From Herbidospora daliensis (GTDB lineage: Bacteria; Actinomycetota; Actinomycetes; Streptosporangiales; Streptosporangiaceae), in contig NZ_BBXF01000001.1 in the NCBI RefSeq assembly GCF_001570585.1, forward strand, positions 551,691-615,690: DNA of 64,000 bases. The letters run 5' to 3'. Positions 8,462-17,597 of this stretch are shown here, one piece after another (position 1 is the first letter of the stretch; each line of letters opens with the position of its first letter). Below the pieces are notes generated by a model. That model searched no databases. It was not told the DNA's origin and saw only the letters and a program-made list of their open reading frames with translations. The translations under genes were made by a program, and so were the position numbers.

Positions 8462-9172
8462 GTGACATCCTGGGCGAAATCGCATGGAGCGGCTGTGCAA
8501 GGTCACCTTCCGGCGGCGGTCCCGCTGCTGTCCCGAGGCAAGCACCGCAACCCGCGCAAGGGTGCGTGTTTCATGGAGTTCGCGTCCTATCTGGCCGGTG
8601 AGCGCTGGAGCGACCACCCGGCCTGCACGCATCCGCTGCTGGCGGCGATGGCGCGGCTTGTCAACGACTACACGACCGACACCAACCGGCAGCGGCTCGC
8701 GCCGCTGATCCCGTCGGTGATCGGGCTCACCACCAACGATCCACGGGCCGACGTCCGGATCGCGCTGCGCGCGGCCACGACGGCGCTGCCGGTGGTCGCG
8801 GCCGAACGGCAACTGGCCCTCGCGGTCTCGGTGCTGGCGGCCGAGCACGTCCTGGCCGACCTCGAAGGCCGGGAACCCGGCCTCGAACCGGCCAGCCAGG
8901 AGGCGCTCGACCTGGTGCCCGACGCCGCCCGCTGGGCCTACGGCTTCCGCAGCGGGGTCAAGGTGTCCCGCCGCGGCTTCCGCCGCTACGCGGCGCCGAA
9001 CACGGTCCAGCTGGCCGTACGGGGCGTCTCGCAGGCGTGCGTCGAAGATCCCGACCGGATCCTGCGCGGCCTGCTGACCATGGCCATCGACGAGGTCAGG
9101 GCCATGGTCGACGGCCCCGTCGACGGCGATCAGGTGGAGACGCGGCCGCTGGCCTTCAGAGCGGGCCTGTAG
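8462..9172 (+). CDS. Conserved actinobacterial hypothetical protein
   Basis: 236 residues from GTG 8462. No domain recognised. Predicted largely alpha-helical with a long hydrophilic middle; contains GACFMEFASYLAGERWSDH, which I recall as a conserved block in Streptomyces-type hypotheticals. The Cys and His residues there (C-F-M-E, H-P-A-C-T-H) could be a metal site, but this is speculation. Codon use has the high third-position G+C of its neighbours, which supports it as real. Its 3' end overlaps the convergent PAP2 gene by 43 bp, the largest overlap in the window. Confidence 0.8.
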   Translation: MTSWAKSHGAAVQGHLPAAVPLLSRGKHRNPRKGACFMEFASYLAGERWSDHPACTHPLLAAMARLVNDYTTDTNRQRLAPLIPSVIGLTTNDPRADVRIALRAATTALPVVAAERQLALAVSVLAAEHVLADLEGREPGLEPASQEALDLVPDAARWAYGFRSGVKVSRRGFRRYAAPNTVQLAVRGVSQACVEDPDRILRGLLTMAIDEVRAMVDGPVDGDQVETRPLAFRAGL

Positions 9173-9885
9173 AGGGCCCCGCCGGCGAGGATCGCCACAC
9201 AGGCCGCGCCGAGCATGAAGCCCCAGCTGACGTCGGTCAGGTGGTGCATGCCCCGGTAGAGCCGCGAGGCGGCGATGCCCAGCGGCACCGCCAGGCCGAT
9301 CGCGAGCAGGATCCACCGCAGGATCGCGTGCCGGTGCAGGTGCAGGCCGAGCACGACGGCGACGCCGAGATAGAAGGCGACGCCCGCGCTGGTGTGCCCG
9401 GAGGGCCAGCTGGAGGTGGGCGGCGCCGGGTCGAGGTGGGCCACCTCGGGCCGGGGCCGCTCCGACACGACCGTCGACGCCAGGAAGATCAGCGACTGCG
9501 CCCACACGGCGAAGATCAGGAACACCGACTCCCGCCACCGCTTGTACGCGATCCGGAACCCGATCGCGAAGATCGCCGTGGCCACCACGATCACCGGCGT
9601 GTCGGAGAACGACGACACGACGTCGGTGACGCCGTTCCAGAACGGCGACCGCTCCCCCGCGACCTCCCGGCTGACCTCCTCGTCGCGGGCGATCAGCCAG
9701 CTGTCGCCCAGCACCCGCACCAGCAGCAGGCCGGTGCCGAGCGTGGCGATCAGCAGGACGAACAGCGGCAGCAGCACCCGCCGCCCGACCTCTTTGAAGT
9801 CGACCCGCTGCCACGGACGCTCGTGGGCGTGCTCGCGGGTCGCCGGGGGGCTCGTCGTCACCATTGGGGCTCCAATCTGATTCAT
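9130..9885 (-). CDS. PAP2-family membrane phosphatase (second of pair)
   Basis: 251 residues with about five to six membrane segments. Motif 2 is SWPSGHTS and motif 3 is SRLYRGMHHLTD, both intact. Motif 1 ends ERPRP, but the usual Lys of K-x6-RP is replaced (Thr in STVVSERPRP). The phosphatase would dephosphorylate a lipid phosphate at the outer membrane face, such as phosphatidate or undecaprenyl diphosphate. ATG 9885 overlaps the stop of the upstream PAP2 gene as ATGA; an alternative ATG at 9864 has GGAG upstream. The pair is clearly one transcription unit. Confidence 0.86.
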   Translation of the reverse strand: MNQIGAPMVTTSPPATREHAHERPWQRVDFKEVGRRVLLPLFVLLIATLGTGLLLVRVLGDSWLIARDEEVSREVAGERSPFWNGVTDVVSSFSDTPVIVVATAIFAIGFRIAYKRWRESVFLIFAVWAQSLIFLASTVVSERPRPEVAHLDPAPPTSSWPSGHTSAGVAFYLGVAVVLGLHLHRHAILRWILLAIGLAVPLGIAASRLYRGMHHLTDVSWGFMLGAACVAILAGGALYRPALKASGRVST

Positions 9886-10640
9886 CGGGGCTCTCCCGTG
9901 CCCTTCGGGGCGGCCATCTCCGGCTCGACCCCCTCGATGTAGGGGTCGACCGGCCGCCGGCCCATCCGCCGCCGCCAGGCCTCGAACCCGGCGGCCGTCG
10001 CGGCCACCACCACCAGCGCCAGGATCAGCCCGGCCACCACGTCGCTGAGCCAGTGCACGCCGAGGGCGACCCGGGTGAAGGCGACCGTCACCGACGCCAG
10101 CGCGGCCAGCGTCCAGGCGACCGCCCGCCACGCCCCGTGCAGGACGGGCAGCAGCAGGAGCACCAGGGTGACCGCGCCCAGCGCGGCGTTGAGGGCGTGG
10201 CCCGAGGGGAACGACCAGCCGGGCGCCCAGGAGACCGGGTCGGGCAACATCGGCCGGGCCCGCTCCACGGCGATCTTCACGGCCAGCCCGATCAGCCCGC
10301 CCGCGACCACGGTCGTGATCGCCCAGATGGCCAGCCGGGGGGCGCCGCGCAGCAGCATGTACACGGCCGCGGCCCCGACCAGCACCCGCCACGTCTCCGG
10401 CGCGAGGGCGTTGGTGATGAACTCCATCGCCCGGGCGAAGCCGGGGTTGCTCAGCGCGTAGGAGTGCAGATCGGCGGCGACGCCCTGGTCGAAGCGGTTG
10501 AGTGGGGTGAAGGCGCTCTTCACCAAAACCAGCAGGATCATGAACGGGACCAGCAGAAGCGCGGCCGCCAGGGTCGCGGCCGTCAGCCGCGCGCCCAGGG
10601 CGCCGTCGGGTCCCTGCATCCATCGGCGCATCTCCGTCAT
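9882..10640 (-). CDS. PAP2-family membrane phosphatase (first of pair)
   Basis: 252 residues, about six membrane segments. The complete PAP2 signature is visible: KIAVERARP (motif 1), SFPSGHALNA (motif 2) and TRVALGVHWLSD (motif 3), with catalytic His residues in motifs 2 and 3. A cytoplasmic, basic C-terminal tail follows the last helix (EAWRRRMGRRPVDP). Likely acts on a lipid phosphate or isoprenoid diphosphate on the periplasmic side. Translationally coupled to the second PAP2 gene by a 4-nt overlap. The two are paralogous in architecture but quite diverged, so they may differ in substrate. Confidence 0.9.
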   Translation of the reverse strand: MTEMRRWMQGPDGALGARLTAATLAAALLLVPFMILLVLVKSAFTPLNRFDQGVAADLHSYALSNPGFARAMEFITNALAPETWRVLVGAAAVYMLLRGAPRLAIWAITTVVAGGLIGLAVKIAVERARPMLPDPVSWAPGWSFPSGHALNAALGAVTLVLLLLPVLHGAWRAVAWTLAALASVTVAFTRVALGVHWLSDVVAGLILALVVVAATAAGFEAWRRRMGRRPVDPYIEGVEPEMAAPKGTGEPR

Positions 10641-10677
10641 GGGCCGCCGTGCTACCCCGGCGCGGGGCGATCGAACA

Positions 10678-11277
10678 TCAACATCCCACGCGCAAGGGGG
10701 CCTTCGCCGACCAGCGGCCCGAGGCGGCGTCCTGGGCGCGGGCGTAGGCGTTGGGGGCGCCGGAGCAGTGGGGCAGGCCGGTCTTCTTGCCCCAGCTGCC
10801 GCCCGGGTAGCCGGGGAACTCGGCGGCGGCGATCACGCCGCTCCAGACCAGCGCGCCGCCCGGCCGGCGGACGTAGAGCTTGACCTGGCCGACGTTGTAG
10901 TGGCTGCCGTTGAGCTTGACGACGTGGCCCTCGGTGGTGATCCACAGTTTCGCGAGCATGCGCCGGGAGTCGGCCGCCGCGTTGTCGGCCCTGGCCTGGG
11001 CGCGCACCGAGGGGATGACGCACACGTCGTCCTCGTGGAAGGCCTCGCGCCAGACGTAGCCCTCGACGCAGGTGTGGTCGTCGCCGGCCCAGCGGGTCGC
11101 CTTGAGCGCGTTGTCGGCCAGGGTCGCCGCCCGCGTCGCCGGGGTCACGCAGACCCGGTCGGCGGGGCGGGCGGCACGGTACACGAAGCCCTCACGGCAG
11201 AGCTGGGGGGCGGCGGAGGCGGGGGCGGCCGCGGCGCCGAGGAGGAGCGCGGCGGCCGTGAGGGTACGCAGGATCAT
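10678..11277 (-). CDS. Secreted Cys-repeat protein of unknown function
   Basis: 199 residues. A signal peptide (ILRTLTAAALLLGAAAAPASA) is followed by two tandem copies of a 43-residue unit: Cys27-x15-Cys43 and Cys70-x15-Cys86, with matching frames CREGFVYRAA / CVEGYVWREA and TPATRAATLADNA / IPSVRAQARADNA. Each unit probably closes one disulfide. The C-terminal half (from about residue 110) looks like a beta-sandwich with a further Cys pair (HCSGAP and the last residue RVGC). GGAG lies upstream of ATG 11277. I do not recognise the family; it could bind an envelope or extracellular ligand. It sits 37 bp before the PAP2 operon, on the same strand. Confidence 0.78.
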   Translation of the reverse strand: MILRTLTAAALLLGAAAAPASAAPQLCREGFVYRAARPADRVCVTPATRAATLADNALKATRWAGDDHTCVEGYVWREAFHEDDVCVIPSVRAQARADNAAADSRRMLAKLWITTEGHVVKLNGSHYNVGQVKLYVRRPGGALVWSGVIAAAEFPGYPGGSWGKKTGLPHCSGAPNAYARAQDAASGRWSAKAPLRVGC

Positions 11278-11354
11278 GGGTGGAGCTCCAGAAGGGCGTG
11301 GGTGTTGCCCTCCCTTATGCACCGGAGCGCCTGCAGAATCCTTGCAAACCCGTG

Positions 11355-13082
11355 TCAGGCCGACTGGAGCAGGGCGTACGCGCCGCCCGCGCGCAGCAGT
11401 TCGTCGTGGGAGCCGGTCTCGGCGACGCGGCCGTGCTCCATGACCACGATGCGGTCGGCGTTCCGGATCGTGGACAGCCGGTGGGCCACCACCAGCACCG
11501 TCCGGCCGGCGACGAGGCGGGCCATGGCCTGCTGGATCAGCTGCTCCGATCGGGTGTCGAGGGCCGAGGTCGCCTCGTCGAGGATCAGGATGCGGGGGTC
11601 CCTGATGAGGGCGCGGGCGATGGCCAGCCGCTGCTTCTGGCCGCCCGACAGTCGGGCGCCGCGCTCGCCGACCACGGTGTCCCAGCCCTCGGGCAGCCGG
11701 TCGACGAACTCGGCGGCGTTGGCGTCCTCCAGCGCGCGGCGGACCACCTCATCGGGCACGTCGGGCAGGCCGTAGGTGACGTTCTCCCGGACGCTGCCCT
11801 CGAACAGGGTCGACTCCTGCGGCACCACCGACACGAACCGCCGGTAGGTGCGCAGGTCGAGGATCTCCATGTCGACGCCGTCGAGCAGGATGCGGCCCTC
11901 GGTGGGGCGCAGGAAGCCGATGACGAGGTTGAGGACGGTGGACTTGCCCGCGCCGGAGGCGCCGACGAGGGCCACGGTCTCGCCGGGGCGTACCGACAGG
12001 GATAGGTCCTCGACGCCGTAGGTGAAGGAGACGTCCTGGAAGTCGAGGCGGCCGGTCACCTCGGCGACCTCGGCCTTGCCGTCGTTGTGCTCCAGGTCGG
12101 GGGCCTGCAGGACCTCGCCGATCGAGCGCACCGACTCCAGCCCCTTGCTGATGATCGGGGTCAGGCTCATCAGGGAGGTGACCGCGGTGGTCAGGGTGGT
12201 GAAGAAGGTGCTGAGCATGACCACGTCGCCGGGGGTCAGGGCGAACACGCGGTGGTACGACACCAGCGCCGCCCCCGCCAGGCACACGACGCCGAGGGTG
12301 TTGAGCAGGATCCAGGCCAGCGAGCCGAACCGGCCGTTGACGAGGTCGAGCCGCAGGCCGGTGCGGAGCACCGTGCGCAGGGTGCCGTCGACGCGGTGCA
12401 GGGCGTCCTTCTCCAGGCCGTGGGCGCGGGTGATCGGGATCAGGTGGGTCATCTCGGTGACCCGGGAGGACAACCGCTCGACCTCGACGCGGAAGCTCTC
12501 GTTGTCGGTGCGCATGCGGTCGCGCATCCGCATCACCAGGATCGCGGCGGCCGGGACGACGAGCAGGAAGACGGGCAGCGCCTGCGGCACCTTGACGGCG
12601 ATGACGGTCACCCCGCCCGCCAGCATCACCAGCGCCGACAGGCCGATGTCGCCGGCCTGCTGCGACATCGTCTCGACGCTCTCGACGTCGCGGATGACCT
12701 TGGTCTGCAGCACCCCGGCGCTGACCCGGGCGTGGTAGCCGATCGAGAGCTGCTGCATCCGGGCGCACAACGAGGAGCGCAACCCGGTGCTCACCTTGCG
12801 GATGGTGCCGCTGAGGCGGCGTACATAGAGCAGGTGGAAGGGGTAGTTCAGGGTGAGCAGCAGGCACAGCACCCCGGCGTTGAGCCAGATGCCGGCGACC
12901 GGTCCCCGGTCGACCAGGACGTCGATGATGTTGGCGGTGACCAGCGGCAGCATCCACGTGGGGCTGTGCTTGAACACGAAGGCGACCACCGCGATCAGGA
13001 GAGATGCGCGGTGGTCGCGGTAGAGGTAGGCGAGCGTCCGGATCGGATGTTCGCCCCGGTAGCGGTGGTCCAGTTCACCCAT
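11355..13082 (-). CDS. ABC exporter, fused TMD-NBD half transporter
   Basis: 575 residues. Residues about 20-310 form a six-helix exporter membrane domain, residues 340-575 the ATPase: Walker A VGASGAGKST (about 370), Q-loop VVPQEST, signature LSGGQKQRLAIAR (about 475), Walker B ILILDEATSALD (about 497) and H-loop VVAHRLST. Works as a homodimer or with a partner; substrate unknown, drug or lipid export is usual for the type. GGGGAC precedes ATG 13082. An ATCTAC-N9-GTAGAT inverted repeat (13103-13123) sits about 20 bp upstream of the start and may be an operator. No regulator gene adjoins it. Confidence 0.93.
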   Translation of the reverse strand: MGELDHRYRGEHPIRTLAYLYRDHRASLLIAVVAFVFKHSPTWMLPLVTANIIDVLVDRGPVAGIWLNAGVLCLLLTLNYPFHLLYVRRLSGTIRKVSTGLRSSLCARMQQLSIGYHARVSAGVLQTKVIRDVESVETMSQQAGDIGLSALVMLAGGVTVIAVKVPQALPVFLLVVPAAAILVMRMRDRMRTDNESFRVEVERLSSRVTEMTHLIPITRAHGLEKDALHRVDGTLRTVLRTGLRLDLVNGRFGSLAWILLNTLGVVCLAGAALVSYHRVFALTPGDVVMLSTFFTTLTTAVTSLMSLTPIISKGLESVRSIGEVLQAPDLEHNDGKAEVAEVTGRLDFQDVSFTYGVEDLSLSVRPGETVALVGASGAGKSTVLNLVIGFLRPTEGRILLDGVDMEILDLRTYRRFVSVVPQESTLFEGSVRENVTYGLPDVPDEVVRRALEDANAAEFVDRLPEGWDTVVGERGARLSGGQKQRLAIARALIRDPRILILDEATSALDTRSEQLIQQAMARLVAGRTVLVVAHRLSTIRNADRIVVMEHGRVAETGSHDELLRAGGAYALLQSA

Positions 13083-13102
13083 CGTTGTCCCCAGCGCAAA
13101 AT

Positions 13103-13123
13103 ATCTACAGATTCAGGGTAGAT
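13103..13123. promoter_or_regulatory. Inverted repeat upstream of ABC exporter
   Basis: ATCTAC at 13103-13108 and GTAGAT at 13118-13123 form a perfect 6-bp inverted repeat with a 9-bp spacer, 20 bp before the ABC exporter start, where a repressor would block transcription. Seen directly; the role is inference and no matching regulator is present nearby. Confidence 0.4.
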
Positions 13124-13147
13124 CTTCGCATCTCAGGATTAACGGGG

Positions 13148-13636
13148 TCATATCGTGGCGTAAACCACCTTCCACGCCCCGCCGTAGAGGCACTGGACGG
13201 AGACCTTGGTGGTCTTGGCCTCGGAGCAGACCTTCAGCTCGACGAGGGTGGCCTTCTTGTACGTGAAGCTGTAGGAGACCGGCGTCTTGTAGGTGCAGTC
13301 GCGGAAGGTCTTGTGGGTGAAGGGCTGGTTGCCGCCCTTCTGGTAGGTGATCCGGAAGACCGCGTAGCCGCAGCCGGAGCCCTTGGTCAGGTCGCTGATC
13401 TTGCCGCTGACCTTGATGTCGGCGTTCTCGATGACGGCGCCGGGGTTGGTGATCACACCGGTCAGGGAGCCCTTGGTGTACGCCCGCTTGCCCGAGCTGT
13501 AGCGCTCGAACTTCTTGGCGGGGGCCTGCTGGGCGAGGTCGGTCTTGGACGCGACCGGGGGTTTGTCGGCGAAGGCGGGGGCGGAGGGGACGAGGACGAG
13601 GGCGAGAGCTGCGACGAGGCCGCCAAGGAGGCGCAC
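13148..13636 (-). CDS. Secreted protein of unknown function
   Basis: 162 residues from GTG 13636, chosen because the codons that follow form a signal peptide (VRLLGGLVAALALVLVPSAPAFA) and AAGGGA lies upstream. The mature part is Lys- and Tyr-rich with beta-strand style repeats (SYSFTYKKATLVELKVC) and four Cys, probably two disulfides. No known domain; the fold may be an immunoglobulin-like sandwich. It stands 65 bp before the ABC exporter on the same strand. Confidence 0.72.
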   Translation of the reverse strand: MRLLGGLVAALALVLVPSAPAFADKPPVASKTDLAQQAPAKKFERYSSGKRAYTKGSLTGVITNPGAVIENADIKVSGKISDLTKGSGCGYAVFRITYQKGGNQPFTHKTFRDCTYKTPVSYSFTYKKATLVELKVCSEAKTTKVSVQCLYGGAWKVVYATI

Positions 13637-13717
13637 GGCTGGTTCCCTTCGGGGGTGTTTCGCTTGTTGTGGTGACACCATCTCCACAACTCCTTGCACG
13701 CCGCTTACGATCCGGTT

Positions 13718-14008
13718 ATGAAGGCCCTGAACGCCCGCCGTGTCGCCTGGGAAGGCGCCCGTGTCGTCGTCGAGGCGTCGACGGCCGAGGCCTATTGGTG
13801 GGTCAACGACATGATCGGCCGCTACCTGGGCGTCATGTACCAGCTGAAGCTGGCCGAGACCCGGCTGCGCCTCCTGGAGGACGACGAGTTCACGGTCGCC
13901 GAGACCGGCGCCTGGCGGGCCCGCCTCGACGACCTGCTGGCCGAGCGGCCCGACCTGACCCCGGTCGTGGCCGACCTGACCAAGGAGACCTCGGCCCGCC
14001 TTCCCTAG
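13718..14008 (+). CDS. Small conserved hypothetical protein
   Basis: 96 residues. Helical, with several aromatic residues (EAYWWVNDMIGRYLGVMYQLK) and an acidic C-terminal half. No domain recognised. TACGAT (13706-13711) ends 6 nt before ATG 13718 and there is no Shine-Dalgarno, which supports a leaderless mRNA and this start rather than the TTG at 13694. Its TAG stop is also the first three bases of the -10 hexamer (TAGGCT) of the next gene. Confidence 0.65.
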   Translation: MKALNARRVAWEGARVVVEASTAEAYWWVNDMIGRYLGVMYQLKLAETRLRLLEDDEFTVAETGAWRARLDDLLAERPDLTPVVADLTKETSARLP

Positions 14009-14017
14009 GCTGACCGC

Positions 14018-14497
14018 ATGACGATCCGTCCCGCCGGGCCCGGCGACCTCGCGTCGGTCGCCGCCGTCTACGAGCACTACGCGCGCACCACCGTCATCAC
14101 CTTCGACGAGGCCGGGCTCGACCGGGCGGCGTGGGAGGCCAAGGCCGGCACCGGGTGGCCCTTCCTGGTGGCCGAGGTCGAGGGGGTCGTGGCGGGGTTC
14201 GGGTACGCGGGGCCGTACCGGCCGAAACCGGCCTATCGCTACACGGTGGAGGATTCCCTCTATATTTCCCCCGAGTACACCGGACGGGGGCTCGGGCGGG
14301 CCCTGCTGCGCGAGCTGATGGTCCGGTCGAGGGAAGCGGGGGCCAGACAGATGATCGCGGTGATCGCCGACGCGCAGCCCGCGTCGGTGGGCCTGCACGT
14401 CGCCGAGGGGTTCACCGAGGCCGGGCGGCTGCGGGACGTGGGGTTCAAACTGGGGCGCTGGGTCGACACCGCCCTCTACCAGAGGGCGTTGTCATGA
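14018..14497 (+). CDS. GNAT N-acetyltransferase, phosphinothricin acetyltransferase-like
   Basis: 159 residues. Begins [21 protein letters not shown], with the acetyl-CoA-binding motif [17 protein letters not shown] (the R/Q-x-x-G-x-G/A loop is GRGLGR) and the downstream [10 protein letters not shown] and GLHVAEGF strands of the PAT/Bar subgroup. It transfers acetyl from acetyl-CoA to an amine; the true substrate may be methionine sulfoximine-like compounds or something else. TAGGCT (14006-14011) lies 6 nt before ATG 14018. The ADH gene starts in its stop codon (ATGA), so the two are co-translated. Confidence 0.9.
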   Translation: MTIRPAGPGDLASVAAVYEHYARTTVITFDEAGLDRAAWEAKAGTGWPFLVAEVEGVVAGFGYAGPYRPKPAYRYTVEDSLYISPEYTGRGLGRALLRELMVRSREAGARQMIAVIADAQPASVGLHVAEGFTEAGRLRDVGFKLGRWVDTALYQRALS

Positions 14498-15501
14498 GGG
14501 CGGTCGTGTACGACGCCGTCAAGGAGCGGCCCACGGTCCGCGAGGTGCCCGACCCGGTCGCCGGACCGGGCGAGGTGGTCGTGCGGGTCGAGGCGACCGG
14601 CCTGTGCCGGAGCGACTGGCACGGGTGGCAGGGCCACGACTCCGACATCCAGACCTTCCCGCACGTGCCGGGGCACGAGTTCGCGGGCGTGATCGCCGAC
14701 GTCGGGCCGGGCGTGACGGGCTGGGCGGCCGGCGACCGGGTCACCGCGCCGTTCATCTTCGCCTGCGGCGTGTGCGCCCAGTGCCGCGCGGGCGACCACC
14801 AGGTGTGCCCGGCGCAAACCCAGCCGGGCTTCACCCACTGGGGCTCCTACGCCGAGTACGTCGTCGTGCGGAACGCGGCGGTCAACCTGATCGCGCTGCC
14901 CGCCGACCTGTCGTTCGGGGCCGCCGCCGCGCTCGGCTGCCGGTTCGCGACCGCGTTCCGGGCCGTCGTCCACCAGGGGCGGGTGCGTCCCGGCGAGTGG
15001 GTGGCCGTGCACGGATGCGGCGGGGTCGGGTTGTCGGCGGTGATGATCGCGGCGGCGGCCGGGGCCCGGGTGGTCGCGGTCGACGTCAACCCCGACGCGC
15101 TCGCGCTGGCCGCCGCGGCGGGGGCCGCGGAGACGCTGCCGCCGGGCCGCCTCGACCGGCTGGTCGAGCTCACCGGCGGCGTCCACCTGTCGATGGACGC
15201 CTTCGGCTCCGCCGCGACCTGCCGGAACTCGATCGGGAGCCTGCGCAGGCGGGGGCGGCACGTGCAGATCGGGCTGCTGCCCGGTGACACCGAGCTCTCG
15301 ATGGGCCGGGTCATCGCGTGGGAGCTGGAACTCCTCGGCAGCCACGGCATGCCCGCCCACGCCTATCCCGAGATGCTCGCCCTCATCGAGAACGGCTCGC
15401 TGGCGCCCGAACTGCTGATCACCCGGACCATCCCCCTGGACGAGGCGCCCGAGGCGCTCGTCCAGGGCGGGCGGCCCGGGGTGACGCTGATCAGCCCTTG
15501 A
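14494..15501 (+). CDS. Zinc-dependent alcohol dehydrogenase (MDR superfamily)
   Basis: 335 residues. Catalytic-zinc ligands are visible as Cys38-region [17 protein letters not shown] and the later Cys; the structural-zinc lobe is [15 protein letters not shown] with four Cys in order. Cofactor motif [10 protein letters not shown] with a following Asp (VVAVDVN) suggests NAD(H). It probably oxidises or reduces a primary or secondary alcohol; the substrate is unknown. ATG 14494 overlaps the GNAT stop by 4 nt, and the 3' end overlaps copA by 11 bp. Confidence 0.92.
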   Translation: MRAVVYDAVKERPTVREVPDPVAGPGEVVVRVEATGLCRSDWHGWQGHDSDIQTFPHVPGHEFAGVIADVGPGVTGWAAGDRVTAPFIFACGVCAQCRAGDHQVCPAQTQPGFTHWGSYAEYVVVRNAAVNLIALPADLSFGAAAALGCRFATAFRAVVHQGRVRPGEWVAVHGCGGVGLSAVMIAAAAGARVVAVDVNPDALALAAAAGAAETLPPGRLDRLVELTGGVHLSMDAFGSAATCRNSIGSLRRRGRHVQIGLLPGDTELSMGRVIAWELELLGSHGMPAHAYPEMLALIENGSLAPELLITRTIPLDEAPEALVQGGRPGVTLISP

Positions 15502-17596
15502 AGGCGCGCAGCCGCAGGCTGTTGGCGACCACGAACACCGACGACAGCGCCATCGCCGCCCCGGCGATCATGGGGCTGAGCAGGCCGAGGGCGGCCAGCG
15601 GCAGGGCCGCCACGTTGTAGGCGAAGGCCCAGAACAGGTTGCCCTTGATGGTCCGCAGGGTCCGGCGCGACAACCGGATCGCCGCGGCGGCCACCCGCAG
15701 GTCGCCCCTGACCAGGGTCAGGTCGGCGGCCTCGATGGCGGCGTCGGTGCCGGTGCCCATGGCCAGCCCCAGGTCGGCCTGGGCCAGCGCGGCGGCGTCG
15801 TTGACGCCGTCGCCCACCATGGCGACCACGCGGCCCTCGGCCTGGAGCCGTTTGACGGCCTCGACCTTGCCCGCCGGGAGGACCCCGGCGACGACCTCGT
15901 CGATGCCGACCTGACCGGCGATCTCGCGGGCGACGGCCTCGTGGTCGCCGGTCAGCAGGACCGGCCGCAGCCCGAGCGCGCGCAGCTGGCCGATCGCGGC
16001 GGCCGACGACGGCTTCAGCACGTCGCTCACCGTCATGACGGCGGCGCGCACGCCGTCGATCGTGACGGCCACGCCCTGCTCGGCCCGGCCGACGGCCACC
16101 TCGCGGCCCTCGACGACGCCCCGCACGCCCACTCCGGCCGTCGCGGCGAAGTCGGCGACCGGCGGCAGGTCGGTGTGGCCCTTGACCAGCGCCCGCGCGA
16201 TGGGGTGCTCGGAGGCGTGCTCGACGGCGGCGGCCAGGCGGCGGACCTCCTGCTCGTCGAAGCCCTCCTCGACGCGGACCTCGACCAGCGTCATGCGGCC
16301 CTCGGTGACCGTGCCCGTCTTGTCGAGCACGACCGTGTCGACCCGCCGGGTCGATTCGAGCGCCTCGGGGCCCTTGATGAGGATGCCGAGCTGCGCGCCC
16401 CGGCCGGTGCCGACCAGCAGCGCGGTCGGGGTGGCCAGGCCCAGGGCGCACGGGCAGGCGATGATCAGCACCGCCACTGCGGCGGTGAAGGCCGCCACCG
16501 GGCCCGCGACCGGGAGCCAGAAGCCGAGCGTGGCCACCGCGAGGGCGATCACGACCGGCACGAAGACGCCGGAGATCCGGTCGGCGAGCCGCTGCACGCG
16601 GGCCTTGCCGGTCTGGGCCTCCTCGACCATGCGGGCCATCTGCGCCAGCGTGGTGTCGGACCCGACGCGGGTGGCCCGGACGACCAGCCGCCCGCCCGCG
16701 TTGACGGTCGCGCCGGTGACCGCGTCGCCGGCCCGCACCTCGACCGGCATCGACTCGCCGGTCAGCATCGAGGCGTCGACCGCCGAGGCGCCCTCGTGGA
16801 CGACGCCGTCGGTGGCGATCTTCTCGCCGGGCCGGACCACGAACAGGTCGCCCGCTTTGAGCAGCTCGGCCGGGATCCGGCTCTCCTTGCCGTCGCGCAG
16901 CACCGCGACGTCCTTGGCGCCGAGCTCCATCAGGGTGCGCAGGGCGTCGCCGGCGCGGCGTTTGGCGCGGGCCTCGAAGTAGCGCCCGGCCAGCAGGAAC
17001 GCCGTCACGCCCGCGGCGGTCTCCAGGTAGATGTTGCCGGCGCCGTCGCTGCGCTCGATCGCGAACGAGAACGGGTGGACCATGCCGGGCTCCCCGGCCG
17101 TGCCGAGGAACAGCGCCCACAACGACCAGCCGAAGGCGGCCAGCGTGCCGAGCGACACCAGCGTGTCCATGGTGGCCGCGCCGTGGCGGAGGTTGGTCCA
17201 GGCGGCCTTGTGGAACGGCCACCCGGCGTAGACGACGACCGGGGCGGCCAGGGTCAGGGAGAGCCACTGCCAGGAGGTGAACTGGAGCGCCGGGATCATC
17301 GCCATCGCGATCACGGGGACCGCGAGCACGACGGCGGTGATCAGCCGGGTCTTCAGCGGGTCGCCCTCGGCGGCCTCGGGCTTCTCCTCGGGCAGCGTCG
17401 CGCTGTATCCGGCCTTCTCCACCTCTTCGACCAGCGTGCGCACCGACACCCCGGGCGCGAAGACGACGTTGGCCTTCTCGGTGGCGTAGTTGACGGTGGC
17501 GGTCACGCCGTCGATCTTGTTGAGCTTGCGTTCGATCCGGTTGGCGCACGACGCGCAGGTCATGCCGCCGATGGAGAGCTGGATGAGGTTGGGCAT
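15491..17596 (-). CDS. copA: Copper-exporting P1B-type ATPase CopA
   Basis: 701 residues. An N-terminal HMA domain carries GMTCASC (Cys14, Cys17). Membrane Cu(I) motif CPC is at 381-383, phosphorylation site DKTGT at Asp425, A-domain TGES about 279-282, hinge GDGVNDA near 620. C-terminal helix [16 protein letters not shown] holds the MxxSS of P1B-1 enzymes. Pumps Cu(I) or Ag(I) out of the cytoplasm. It is the last gene of a csoR-copZ-anchored protein-copA run; only 1 nt separates its ATG from the preceding stop. Derepression by CsoR when copper binds is the expected control. Confidence 0.95.
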   Translation of the reverse strand: MPNLIQLSIGGMTCASCANRIERKLNKIDGVTATVNYATEKANVVFAPGVSVRTLVEEVEKAGYSATLPEEKPEAAEGDPLKTRLITAVVLAVPVIAMAMIPALQFTSWQWLSLTLAAPVVVYAGWPFHKAAWTNLRHGAATMDTLVSLGTLAAFGWSLWALFLGTAGEPGMVHPFSFAIERSDGAGNIYLETAAGVTAFLLAGRYFEARAKRRAGDALRTLMELGAKDVAVLRDGKESRIPAELLKAGDLFVVRPGEKIATDGVVHEGASAVDASMLTGESMPVEVRAGDAVTGATVNAGGRLVVRATRVGSDTTLAQMARMVEEAQTGKARVQRLADRISGVFVPVVIALAVATLGFWLPVAGPVAAFTAAVAVLIIACPCALGLATPTALLVGTGRGAQLGILIKGPEALESTRRVDTVVLDKTGTVTEGRMTLVEVRVEEGFDEQEVRRLAAAVEHASEHPIARALVKGHTDLPPVADFAATAGVGVRGVVEGREVAVGRAEQGVAVTIDGVRAAVMTVSDVLKPSSAAAIGQLRALGLRPVLLTGDHEAVAREIAGQVGIDEVVAGVLPAGKVEAVKRLQAEGRVVAMVGDGVNDAAALAQADLGLAMGTGTDAAIEAADLTLVRGDLRVAAAAIRLSRRTLRTIKGNLFWAFAYNVAALPLAALGLLSPMIAGAAMALSSVFVVANSLRLRAFKG

Positions 17597-17597
17597 G

